A stretch of 50,538 nt of DNA from Clostridia bacterium (lineage in GTDB: Bacteria > Bacillota > Peptococcia > DRI-13 > SV3-B141), in NCBI GenBank assembly GCA_018433015.1, contig JAHDSB010000083.1, positions 1 through 50,538 of the forward strand. Reading direction: 5' to 3'. The notes below the pieces were generated by a model. That model searched no databases, had not been told where the DNA came from, and worked only from the letters and a program-made list of their open reading frames with translations. This document shows, piece by piece, positions 9,381-16,920 of the stretch. A program made the translations under genes and the position numbers. Position 1 is the first letter of the stretch. Every line of letters starts with the position of its first letter.

Positions 9381-10873
9381 ATATCATTCACCCCTTCATA
9401 AGGTAGATATACTTTACATGTTGTCCCGGCTTTTTCACGAGAAGTAAAATTTATTTTTCCATGATGCTTTTTCACCACACTTTCTACTATTGCTAAACCT
9501 AATCCTGTCCCTTCCTCTTTAGTAGAATAAAAAGGGATAAATATTTTGTTTATTATCTCAGCCGGTATACCTATACCCGTATCACTTATAGTAATCTTTA
9601 TCATTTTTTTATCTTCAGATAAATCAGTGCTTACCCCTATTTTTCCGCAGTCTGGAATAGCCTGAACAGAATTTAAAAGAATATTTATAAAAGCCTGTTG
9701 CAATTGGATGGCATTACCTTTAATATTGGAAATGCTGCTTTCAAAATTAGTTTCAAACTTAATATGTTTAGCAGAACGACGAAAACGGATAAAATTTAAA
9801 CATTTATGTAAAATTTCATTAATATTTACATCACGATAAATATTTCTTTCTGATATGCGGGCAAAATTTAACATTTGTTCAATTACTTCATTAATCTTAT
9901 CTACTTCTTTAATAATTGGCTCTACAAATTCTTGTTGTTGCAAAGTAACATCTTCTTCTAATAGGCGTGCACACCCTCTTATACTCATTAAAGGATTTTT
10001 TATATCGTGGGCTATACCTGTAGCTAATTCTCCCAAAATAGCAAATTGTTTGATTTGCTCTAATTCCCGTTCTAATATTTTTTCTCTCGTAATGTCCGTA
10101 GTGATAATTACTACCCCTATAACCTGCCCTTGTCCATCATTTAAAGGTGAAAAAGTAGAGTTAATAATTTTAGTACCCTGGGAGGTATAAAAGAACTCAC
10201 TGCGCACCGTAAAAGTTTTATTACGCTGTATCACATGATTAACCGTTCTTTGCAACCTTTCCCGCTCTTTTTCTACTACACACTCATAAAGACTTTTCCC
10301 CTGAACATTTTCCAGAAAATCAAAAGCACAAGTAGAAAATTGATTTGCTGTTATAATTATCCCCTGTAGATCTAGAGTAATTATGGATACCTCGGCACTT
10401 TCTAATACATTATGAAGATAATTCTTTTCTCTTATCACTTTCTCATTTAAAACAATGTTCTCATAGGTAAATTTAGTCACAAAACACAACACAGCAGCAT
10501 CACGGATTGTATATATTTCACTGAAATTTGTTGAAATTATGAATACTCTGTATTTTGCGAAGTCTTTTACACTCACAGCCAATAAGCTCTGAAATTTATT
10601 ATTTTTAATTCGACAATTAAAAATCTTAGGCTTATCAAGCTTTAATAATTCTCCTTTTAAACTCTCTAAACCCTCTAATACAATACTGTCTTCGGTTAAG
10701 GAATTTCTAATAGCGCCATTAATCCTGACCTGCATGTTTTTTTTAATAATTGTGACAATTCCAAACCAATCAAAGCTAATCATGTGATGAATATTTAATT
10801 CTTGAAACATCTTTAAGCATTCCTGCACATTACACTCTATATCCAAATGCTTATCCATCTTTACATCACCCAT
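9377..10873 (-). CDS. cytoplasmic PAS-domain sensor histidine kinase
   Basis: Histidine kinase of about 498 residues with no membrane helix, so it senses an internal signal. An unrecognised N-terminal region (1-145) is followed by a PAS domain (about 150-265). The HisKA box has His289 in GELATGIAHDIKNPLMS, and the ATPase domain has ILLNSVQAIP, DTGIGIP and GTGLGLAIVES. It is the partner of the overlapping sigma-54 regulator. The start is uncertain: an internal ATG at 10858 has GGTGAT close upstream and may be the real one. The ligand may be an acyl-CoA or acid of the controlled pathway; that is inference. Confidence 0.88.
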   Translation of the reverse strand: MGDVKMDKHLDIECNVQECLKMFQELNIHHMISFDWFGIVTIIKKNMQVRINGAIRNSLTEDSIVLEGLESLKGELLKLDKPKIFNCRIKNNKFQSLLAVSVKDFAKYRVFIISTNFSEIYTIRDAAVLCFVTKFTYENIVLNEKVIREKNYLHNVLESAEVSIITLDLQGIIITANQFSTCAFDFLENVQGKSLYECVVEKERERLQRTVNHVIQRNKTFTVRSEFFYTSQGTKIINSTFSPLNDGQGQVIGVVIITTDITREKILERELEQIKQFAILGELATGIAHDIKNPLMSIRGCARLLEEDVTLQQQEFVEPIIKEVDKINEVIEQMLNFARISERNIYRDVNINEILHKCLNFIRFRRSAKHIKFETNFESSISNIKGNAIQLQQAFINILLNSVQAIPDCGKIGVSTDLSEDKKMIKITISDTGIGIPAEIINKIFIPFYSTKEEGTGLGLAIVESVVKKHHGKINFTSREKAGTTCKVYLPYEGVNDI

Positions 10874-10938
10874 TTTTATCCATATTCCTTCTTAATATAT
10901 AATATAGCATAAATTTCAGTTTAATACATACTCCCAGG

Positions 10939-11643
10939 TCAGTTATAATAGTTTACTATTCCTTGGGCTATAGCATAAGCAATTTTCCAACGAAAGTTAT
11001 TACTTTTTAATAACGCCCTATCTCTTTCATGAGACAAGTAACCAACCTCAACTATAACTGCGGGAACATTAGAATTTCTTAAAAGGTAATAATCACCCTC
11101 TACCGCTCTTCTCTTTGTATGACGCACATTAACTAATTGATGTTGAATTTCCCGAGCTAATTCCCTGCTCTTCTGTTTTCTTGTTCCATAAAAAGTTTGT
11201 GGCCCCCAATAAATACACTTTTTTTCACTATTACAATGAATACTTATTAAAATCTGAGCCCCGCTTCTTTGTGCAATTTCTAGACGTCTATTCAACTCCG
11301 CCAATTGAAAACTACCCTGGAGAGGTTTACTAGCACAATGTTCATCCTTGATCCTCGTTAAAATCACCCGAGCCCCTTGTTTCTTTAAGATTGTGGTCAG
11401 ATATTTAGCAATATGTAAATTTATATCTTTTTCATAAGTTTTTCTCCACACTGCTCCCGGATCTCTTCCGCCATGACCGGGATCAATACAGATAATTTTA
11501 TCCTTCAAGGTTCCCATACTGGCCAGTACAGGGATATCCCATTGCCCTTCTTGCAACCACCAATATCTTGTCAAAGTGAGGGATAAACAAAATAAGAAGG
11601 CGGCCCCAAGCCACCTTTTTGTTCTTTTATTTCTCAGTTTCAC
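10939..11643 (-). CDS. cwlD: N-acetylmuramoyl-L-alanine amidase, CwlD-like
   Basis: Amidase_3 family zinc enzyme of 234 residues, the length of CwlD. It has a single N-terminal membrane segment (AAFLFCLSLTLTRYWW), then IICIDPGHGGRDPGA (first zinc His), ISIHCNSEKK (further His) and VPAVIVEVGYLSHERD (catalytic Glu). In spore formers CwlD removes peptides from muramic acid so that cortex muramic lactam can form, which is needed for germination. The start is a GTG with GGGAGGT 5-6 nt upstream; that ribosome site can pair with an upstream segment (11645-11694). The Ku and spore photoproduct lyase genes upstream, on the same strand, support a spore role. Confidence 0.85.
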   Translation of the reverse strand: MKLRNKRTKRWLGAAFLFCLSLTLTRYWWLQEGQWDIPVLASMGTLKDKIICIDPGHGGRDPGAVWRKTYEKDINLHIAKYLTTILKKQGARVILTRIKDEHCASKPLQGSFQLAELNRRLEIAQRSGAQILISIHCNSEKKCIYWGPQTFYGTRKQKSRELAREIQHQLVNVRHTKRRAVEGDYYLLRNSNVPAVIVEVGYLSHERDRALLKSNNFRWKIAYAIAQGIVNYYN

Positions 11644-11644
11644 T

Positions 11645-11694
11645 GCTACCTCCCGCTAAATTACTTACCACATATATTTATGCTGGGAGGTAAC
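11645..11694 (-). promoter_or_regulatory. hairpin sequestering the cwlD ribosome-binding site
   Basis: On the minus strand GTTACCTCCC (11694-11685) can pair with GGGAGGTAGC (11654-11645), giving ten base pairs with one G-T. The second arm is the whole cwlD Shine-Dalgarno. The loop is about 30 nt. No T-run follows, so it does not look like a terminator. Translational control or coupling is inference. Confidence 0.5.
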
Positions 11695-11704
11695 TTTTTT
11701 ATGC

Positions 11705-12529
11705 CTAGGCACCTTTGGTTTTTTTACGTTTATTTTTCTTTTCTTTACTAGGTGCTTTCTGTTTCTGAGATGCTTCAATACTGGCCCGCAAGGCTTCCAT
11801 TAAATCTACAACTTTAGGCGCTTCCGGTTGTGCAGGAACAGCGATCTCATCCCCGCTTATTTTAGCGTGAATTAATTCCATTAATGCTTCCCTATATGTG
11901 TTTTTGTATTTTTCCGGTTCAAAGGTGGTCGTTAAGTTCTCTATTAAGCTAACAGCCATTTTCATTTCATTATCGTGAATATCAACCTGGTAATCAAGCT
12001 CAGGTATATATTGAGTAGAACGAATTTCATCAGGATAATAAATAGTTTCCATGACAAGACATTTATCATATGTTCTGAGTACGGCTAAGGATTCTTTTTG
12101 TCGCAAAACTACCCGCGCTATAGCAATACGACCGGTCTTTTTCATGGCCTCTAAAAGTAGTTGATAGGGCTTAGCTCCTAAATCTCCTGGAGCAACATAA
12201 TATGATTTAACAAAATATACGGGATCTATTTCTTTTAAACTAACAAAATCTAAAATTTCAATAGTCTTCAAGGTACTTAGAGGTATTTTTTCTAAATCCT
12301 CCTCTTGGATAACTACATATCTTCCTTTTTCATATTCATATCCTCTGACTAAATCTTGCTGCTGAAGTTCTGTTTTACAGACAGGACAAACCTTCTCATA
12401 TTTTATAGGAGTCATACATTCTTTGTGTAAAAAATTAAACTTAATATCTTTGGATTGAGTAGCTGTATATAATTTTATAGGAATACTAACTAATCCAAAG
12501 GAGATTACTCCTTTCCAGATGTTTCTCAT
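11705..12529 (-). CDS. ku: Ku protein (non-homologous end joining)
   Basis: Bacterial Ku homodimer subunit of about 274 residues that binds DNA double-strand ends and recruits LigD. The N-terminus IWKGVISFGLVSIPIKLYTAT is the family signature. The core beta-barrel and arch follow, with IEILDFVSLKEIDPVYF and a SYYVAPGD motif. A Lys-rich C-terminal tail (KEKKNKRKKTKGA) is typical of the DNA-binding extension. The ATG at 12529 is preferred, with AAGGTGA 6 nt upstream; an ATG 6 nt earlier is too close to it. The gene follows the spore photoproduct lyase by 11 bp, suggesting a joint role in repairing spore DNA at germination. No LigD gene is in the window. Confidence 0.93.
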   Translation of the reverse strand: MRNIWKGVISFGLVSIPIKLYTATQSKDIKFNFLHKECMTPIKYEKVCPVCKTELQQQDLVRGYEYEKGRYVVIQEEDLEKIPLSTLKTIEILDFVSLKEIDPVYFVKSYYVAPGDLGAKPYQLLLEAMKKTGRIAIARVVLRQKESLAVLRTYDKCLVMETIYYPDEIRSTQYIPELDYQVDIHDNEMKMAVSLIENLTTTFEPEKYKNTYREALMELIHAKISGDEIAVPAQPEAPKVVDLMEALRASIEASQKQKAPSKEKKNKRKKTKGA

Positions 12530-12540
12530 AATCATTCACC

Positions 12541-13563
12541 TTATACAATATAATTTAACGTTGCTTGGGGAAATATTTTTTCTACTCTGTCAGTAAAAAA
12601 TTCCTTTATTTCTGTCATCTCATCCTTAGGATAAACATACTTTCCATAACCGAATTGACCATATTTAAATTTCCGTTCTTCCTCTAACATAGGTAAAGTA
12701 GTAAAGGGAAAAATCTGCATGATATTTGCTTTAGCCCTGGCTGTAAAACGATGAGATATAATTTCAAAGGACAAATCCTGTTGGGATTGGGGAGATAATA
12801 CTTGCTCTAACTGTTCCAATAAAAAACTGTACTCCTCCTGCCAATTGGGATACACAAATACGGGAGCAATTAAAAATCCTACAGGATATCCTGCTGCAGC
12901 AACCTTACCGGCAGCCTCTATCCTTTCTTGTAAAGAAGGAGTATTGTGCTCATAATCTCCTATAATCCTTTGTGTATTAAGGCTGAAGCGGATACGTGTA
13001 TGTTTATTATGCACCAGGGCGAGTAAGGAATCTACTTCTGTAAATTTCGTTACGAAGCGGAATCGTCCTTTTTCTTCCTTGCTAAAGAACTCTATGGTTT
13101 TAGCTAAAGAACCGGTATAAGCTTCAAAAGGTAAAGGATCTGACGTAGCTGCACCTTCAAAATAAGTTATTTCCGGCTTTCTTTCTTCAATATAATCTTT
13201 GGTGCGTTGCAAGATTTCTTCAATATTAACATATACACGCAAATAGGGCTTTTTGCCCAAAGTAGTATTGAGGTAACAATACTCACATTTACCTATGCAA
13301 CTAGTACAAAGGGGTAACTGGTAGTGGGCCGAGGGTTTACAAGTTTCAAATTTTAGGGTCCTGCGTACACCTACCACAAAAGTTCTTTTGGCTTCCATAT
13401 ACGCTTCTTGCGGTGTTTTACCCGGAATACCGGTGACCCGATTATGACTACCAATAACCTTGAGCTCCACACCCTCTTTTTTAAAATGCCGCCATAGTTT
13501 ATCGCCTAAAGGATACTCTAAAGCATCCTGTTCAAAAAAAACACGCTTTGGTTGGAAAGGCAT
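12541..13563 (-). CDS. splB: spore photoproduct lyase family radical SAM protein
   Basis: SplB-family protein of 340 residues. In spores it repairs the UV lesion 5-thyminyl-5,6-dihydrothymine using SAM and a [4Fe-4S] cluster. The cluster motif is C89-IGK-C93-EY-C96-Y, and the tyrosines flanking C96 match those of characterised enzymes. The segment normally holding the hydrogen-donor cysteine (about residue 140, EAACTSD) reads EGAATSD here, placing Ala139 at that position. The protein is otherwise full length. It heads a likely operon with Ku. It may be a true lyase with a different hydrogen donor, or a family member with altered chemistry. Confidence 0.85.
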   Translation of the reverse strand: MPFQPKRVFFEQDALEYPLGDKLWRHFKKEGVELKVIGSHNRVTGIPGKTPQEAYMEAKRTFVVGVRRTLKFETCKPSAHYQLPLCTSCIGKCEYCYLNTTLGKKPYLRVYVNIEEILQRTKDYIEERKPEITYFEGAATSDPLPFEAYTGSLAKTIEFFSKEEKGRFRFVTKFTEVDSLLALVHNKHTRIRFSLNTQRIIGDYEHNTPSLQERIEAAGKVAAAGYPVGFLIAPVFVYPNWQEEYSFLLEQLEQVLSPQSQQDLSFEIISHRFTARAKANIMQIFPFTTLPMLEEERKFKYGQFGYGKYVYPKDEMTEIKEFFTDRVEKIFPQATLNYIV

Positions 13564-13685
13564 CCCCGTCTCTCACCCTTCTAAAGGAAATCATTTGTAG
13601 CATTTCCCTTTAACCTCAGCGTAATACTGTAAATAATATATAACCATTTTTTGCTATATCCTTATTAAACCCTAAATTACCATCA

Positions 13686-14471
13686 CTAATATTTAAGATA
13701 AGCTTCGGGCATACGGTCCTGAAAACAGGTCATGTATGCTCTCACTTTATCCACTTCCCCTAAATCAATATCTGTAAATATTATTTCTTCCTCTTCTGAT
13801 CCTTCCTGTAAAATCTTTCCTTGAGGATCTACAACCATAGAGTGTCCAAAAAATTTGGCCTTTCCTTCCTGTCCCACACGATTAACAGCTACAACGAAAA
13901 ACTGATTTTCAATAGCTCGGGCCTGTATCAGAGTCCGCCAGGGATGAAGTCTGGGATGGGGCCACTGGGCCGGTATAAATAAAATTTTAACTCTCTCCAA
14001 GGCTAAGGACCTTGCCAATTCAGGGAAACGTACATCATAACAGATTATCAAACCACACTTGATCCCATCTAATTCAAAAGTAATTCTTTTATTACCCGCA
14101 GACAGATATCTATTTTCATTCATTAACCCAAAAAGGTGAATCTTATTATACTGTGCAATTTCTTGACCCTTTCGGTCCAAGATATAGCTGGTATTATAGA
14201 TCTTATCATTTCTTTTATCTGCAATGGAGCCGGCAATGATATTAACTTCATATTTCTTAGCTAACTCTTTAATTTTACCAACATGAGGCTTTCCTTCGCG
14301 ATCAGCTATCTGAGCCAAGTCTTTTAAGGCATAACTTGTATTCCACATTTCCGGTAGAATAATAGTATCAGGGTCCTTTTTTAGTGCCTTTTCAATCAAC
14401 TTTTCAACTCGTTCATAATTTTCTTTTGGCTGACCATGAGTTATATTCATTTGCACTAAAGCTATTCTCAT
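13686..14471 (-). CDS. carbon-nitrogen hydrolase (nitrilase superfamily amidase)
   Basis: Nitrilase-fold amidase of about 261 residues, similar in size and motifs to omega-amidases of the YafV/NIT2 branch. The catalytic triad, counted from a TTG one codon earlier, is Glu42 (DTIILPEMWNTSY), Lys111 (QYNKIHLFG) and Cys145 (GLIICYDVRFPELAR). GAGGTG lies 8 nt before the ATG at 14471, which is preferred over the TTG. It follows the hydrogenase-like gene by 24 bp and is probably cotranscribed with it, but no mechanistic link is evident. Omega-amidases deaminate alpha-ketoglutaramate; other amides are possible. Confidence 0.85.
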   Translation of the reverse strand: MRIALVQMNITHGQPKENYERVEKLIEKALKKDPDTIILPEMWNTSYALKDLAQIADREGKPHVGKIKELAKKYEVNIIAGSIADKRNDKIYNTSYILDRKGQEIAQYNKIHLFGLMNENRYLSAGNKRITFELDGIKCGLIICYDVRFPELARSLALERVKILFIPAQWPHPRLHPWRTLIQARAIENQFFVVAVNRVGQEGKAKFFGHSMVVDPQGKILQEGSEEEEIIFTDIDLGEVDKVRAYMTCFQDRMPEAYLKY

Positions 14472-14495
14472 CAAGCCAACACCTCAACTTAGAAT

Positions 14496-15806
14496 CTATT
14501 TTTTCTCTCTTTCACTAAAAGAAGGTGGTAATTTACTAGATAGCTCTACCATATCCTCAGCTAACTCCGTTATTTTTTCCCTTAACTTAAAGATGCAATC
14601 AATTTGATCAGCTTGCCCCTGGACAATATCCTCTGCCAAGACACGACATCGAGGAGCTCCACAAGCCCCACAATCTAACCCGGGTAGAGACTTATGAATT
14701 ATATCAATAGATTCCATTTTTTGAATAGCCAAATTCATATCCTCATCCAACTTTAAAATACTTGTAGGTTTAACGCGCTTTGTCCAGATAAAGTCTTCCC
14801 ACTCTATGTCTGGGGATAATTCAGGTAACGATCCCGGATATTTTTGCGCACGGGCATCTATCCGGGCTTTAGCCATAAAAGGATTTTCCACTGTTAAAGG
14901 TCCCCCTACACATCCCCCTACGCATGCTAACCCTTCGATAAATTCGATATTCTTTAATTTACCCATTACTATATCTTCTAAAACCCGGGCAACATTTGCT
15001 ATTCCGTCTACAGCTAAGTAGTGTTCTTTATCAACAAGGTGGGCTTCCCCTCCTGATACAGCCCAAGAAATCCCAGATCCACTGGCTTTTTGCAAAGTAG
15101 GAACTTCCTCCAATTTCTTGATAGCACTTAAGAGGGGTCCGTATATATCAGCTATAGATATAACTCCATCCACATTGGAATCTTCCTTGCCCAAGGGGGT
15201 TTTTACGCTGGTAACTTTTGCAGCACAAGGCGAGATAAAGAATACTCCAACATCACTAATGGGATATCCCTCTTTTTTCATCTCTTTCTTAACTAAATAT
15301 GCTGCTGCTTCCATAGGTGAATCCAGGGGGAGTATATTGTCTACTAATTCCGGATAACGTACTCTAATTAATCTAACCACAGCTGGACAAGCCGAGGAGA
15401 GAATAGGTTTAGGAATATCGTTTTTCTCCAGAAATAAGCGAGTTACCTGGGATATAATCTCAGCGCCTCTTGCTACTTCCCACACTCGCGCAAACCCTAA
15501 CTGTAAGAGTCCATTCATTATTTTATCAATGGATACATGACTGGGAAACTGACCATATAAAGTAGGAGCAGGTATGGCCACAGGATAACGATACTCTTTT
15601 ATTCTTTCAAAGGAATCAGTAATGGCTAATTTAGCATGTTGAGGGCAAATACGGATACATTCTCCACAATCAATACAACGTTCATCCATGATTCTTGCTT
15701 TCCCATCTCGCACCCTGATGGCTTCTGTAGGGCATCGTTTTATACAATTAGTACAGCCCAAGCATTTCTCTTTATCTAAGGTTACTGAGTGAAAATAAGG
15801 CTTCAT
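14496..15806 (-). CDS. [FeFe] hydrogenase-like protein, group D (putative sensory type)
   Basis: Protein of 436 residues. The N-terminus has two [4Fe-4S] ferredoxin motifs (C15-LG-C-TN-C-IKR-C; C44-ID-C-GE-C-IRI-C). The hydrogenase large-subunit C-terminal domain follows. H-cluster motifs are SSACP (A139, C140), SPCAAK (C194, K197) and GLACVGGC (C295, C299), so all four cluster cysteines remain. The proton-relay cysteine before C140 is alanine, as reported for sensory hydrogenases. A C-terminal Cys-rich module (C-GA-C-GAPR-C) is an additional Fe-S domain. AAAGGAG precedes the ATG. The RsbW-like gene 14 bp upstream suggests that redox or hydrogen sensing feeds a phosphorylation/partner-switch pathway. 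Confidence 0.85.
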   Translation of the reverse strand: MKPYFHSVTLDKEKCLGCTNCIKRCPTEAIRVRDGKARIMDERCIDCGECIRICPQHAKLAITDSFERIKEYRYPVAIPAPTLYGQFPSHVSIDKIMNGLLQLGFARVWEVARGAEIISQVTRLFLEKNDIPKPILSSACPAVVRLIRVRYPELVDNILPLDSPMEAAAYLVKKEMKKEGYPISDVGVFFISPCAAKVTSVKTPLGKEDSNVDGVISIADIYGPLLSAIKKLEEVPTLQKASGSGISWAVSGGEAHLVDKEHYLAVDGIANVARVLEDIVMGKLKNIEFIEGLACVGGCVGGPLTVENPFMAKARIDARAQKYPGSLPELSPDIEWEDFIWTKRVKPTSILKLDEDMNLAIQKMESIDIIHKSLPGLDCGACGAPRCRVLAEDIVQGQADQIDCIFKLREKITELAEDMVELSSKLPPSFSEREKK

Positions 15807-15820
15807 CTTTTCTCACTCCT

Positions 15821-16258
15821 TTAACTGTTAATAATCATTTTAATAGTTGTTCCTTTATTCACAACGGAGTCAATAAAAAATTCATCAGCACAACTTTTCA
15901 TATTAGGAAGTCCCATTCCTGCACCGAAACCCATTTCCCGGATTTTTTCTGGGGCTGTAGAAAACCCCTCTTGCATAGCTTCATCTATATTGGGTATACC
16001 CGGCCCTCTATCTCGAGCAATTATTGTGATGCTTCCAGGGTCAATTTCCACATCTAATGTACCGCCCCACGAATGAATAACAATATTCATCTCTACCTCG
16101 TATGTTGCAATAGCAACCTTTCTAATTACACGACCGGAAAACCCAAGTTGTAATAACATCTTTTTTATCTTGGAACTAGCCTCTCCGGCCCGAATAAAAT
16201 CATCATGGGCTATATCAAATTGCATTTTCATAGGCTCATTCACATTATTTGTATCCAT
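15821..16258 (-). CDS. RsbW/SpoIIAB-type ATP-binding protein (anti-sigma kinase-like)
   Basis: Protein of 145 residues consisting only of a GHKL ATPase domain. It has the N-box region (VAIATYEVEMNIVIHSWGG), ARDRGPGIP (G1 box) and GFGAGMGLPNMKSCAD (G2 box). Such stand-alone domains act as anti-sigma factors and serine kinases of anti-anti-sigma proteins. GAGGGG lies before the ATG. It is the first gene of the operon with the hydrogenase-like sensor and the amidase. The N-box asparagine pattern is intact enough to suggest ATP binding. No sigma factor or STAS partner is in the window, so its target is unknown. Confidence 0.82.
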   Translation of the reverse strand: MDTNNVNEPMKMQFDIAHDDFIRAGEASSKIKKMLLQLGFSGRVIRKVAIATYEVEMNIVIHSWGGTLDVEIDPGSITIIARDRGPGIPNIDEAMQEGFSTAPEKIREMGFGAGMGLPNMKSCADEFFIDSVVNKGTTIKMIINS

Positions 16259-16361
16259 ATTTTCCCCTCACATATTCACCATCATAAAATTTCATATTAT
16301 TTGATTGTTCTTGTTTTTTCAGCAAACTCCTGCTTTATCTAAATTATATCAAATATACTTT

Positions 16362-16396
16362 AAAGAAAAAGGTGTCGACAATATCTGCCAACACCT
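16362..16396 (-). terminator. intrinsic terminator after cheW
   Basis: On the minus strand an 11-bp stem (including G-T pairs), starting AGGTGTTGGC and ending in ACACCT, has a 5-nt loop and is followed by TTTTTCTTT. It overlaps the cheW stop codon. Confidence 0.82.
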
Positions 16397-16853
16397 AGCT
16401 TACCGCTTCTTGCATTTGATCAAATTCCTCTAAGGAAAAGGCTTCTTTTAAGTCAATGATAATCACAAGTCTCTGCTCTAATTTTCCCACTCCCTTAATA
16501 CCAGCCCTTTTTGTTACCCTACTAATCAAAGCTGGGGCAGGTTCGATCATCTCACTGCTGATATTAAGCACTTCTGCTACTTCATTGGTGATTATTCCCA
16601 ACACCTGATTACCACCATTTACTACAATTATTCTACTATTTTCATCTGTTTCTGTTTTAGTTCCATAGTAACGTTTGTTCAAATCAACTATGGGGATAAT
16701 GTTGCCTCGTAAATTTAAAATTCCTTCGATTAAACCATTGGTATTAGGTAATTTTGTAATTTCCTGAACATGCACAATTTCCCGGACATTACTGATATCG
16801 ATGCCATATTCTTCAGTACCTAACCTAAATACAACAAATTGTAACTCGCTCAT
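16395..16853 (-). CDS. cheW: CheW-like chemotaxis coupling protein
   Basis: Single CheW domain of 152 residues. It starts QFVVFRLGTEEYGIDISNVREIVH and includes ILNLRGNIIPIVDLNKRYY, the usual receptor/CheA docking surface. CheW links chemoreceptors to the CheA kinase at the inner membrane. GGGGGA lies close to the ATG. No chemoreceptor, CheA or flagellar gene is nearby; a terminator follows and 67 bp separate it from the sirtuin gene upstream, so it seems a stand-alone unit. It could serve a chemosensory array encoded elsewhere. Confidence 0.9.
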   Translation of the reverse strand: MSELQFVVFRLGTEEYGIDISNVREIVHVQEITKLPNTNGLIEGILNLRGNIIPIVDLNKRYYGTKTETDENSRIIVVNGGNQVLGIITNEVAEVLNISSEMIEPAPALISRVTKRAGIKGVGKLEQRLVIIIDLKEAFSLEEFDQMQEAVS

Positions 16854-16920
16854 TTCTATTCCCCCTGCTACGGCGTTCCTTAACTTTTTACTAATTATAT
16901 CTCTATTCTATATTCTTCTC

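Noticed and set aside
13564-13685. Sigma-G promoter upstream of splB-ku
   Set aside because: No spaced TGNATA / CATNNTA pair could be found by eye; the region is only AT-rich.
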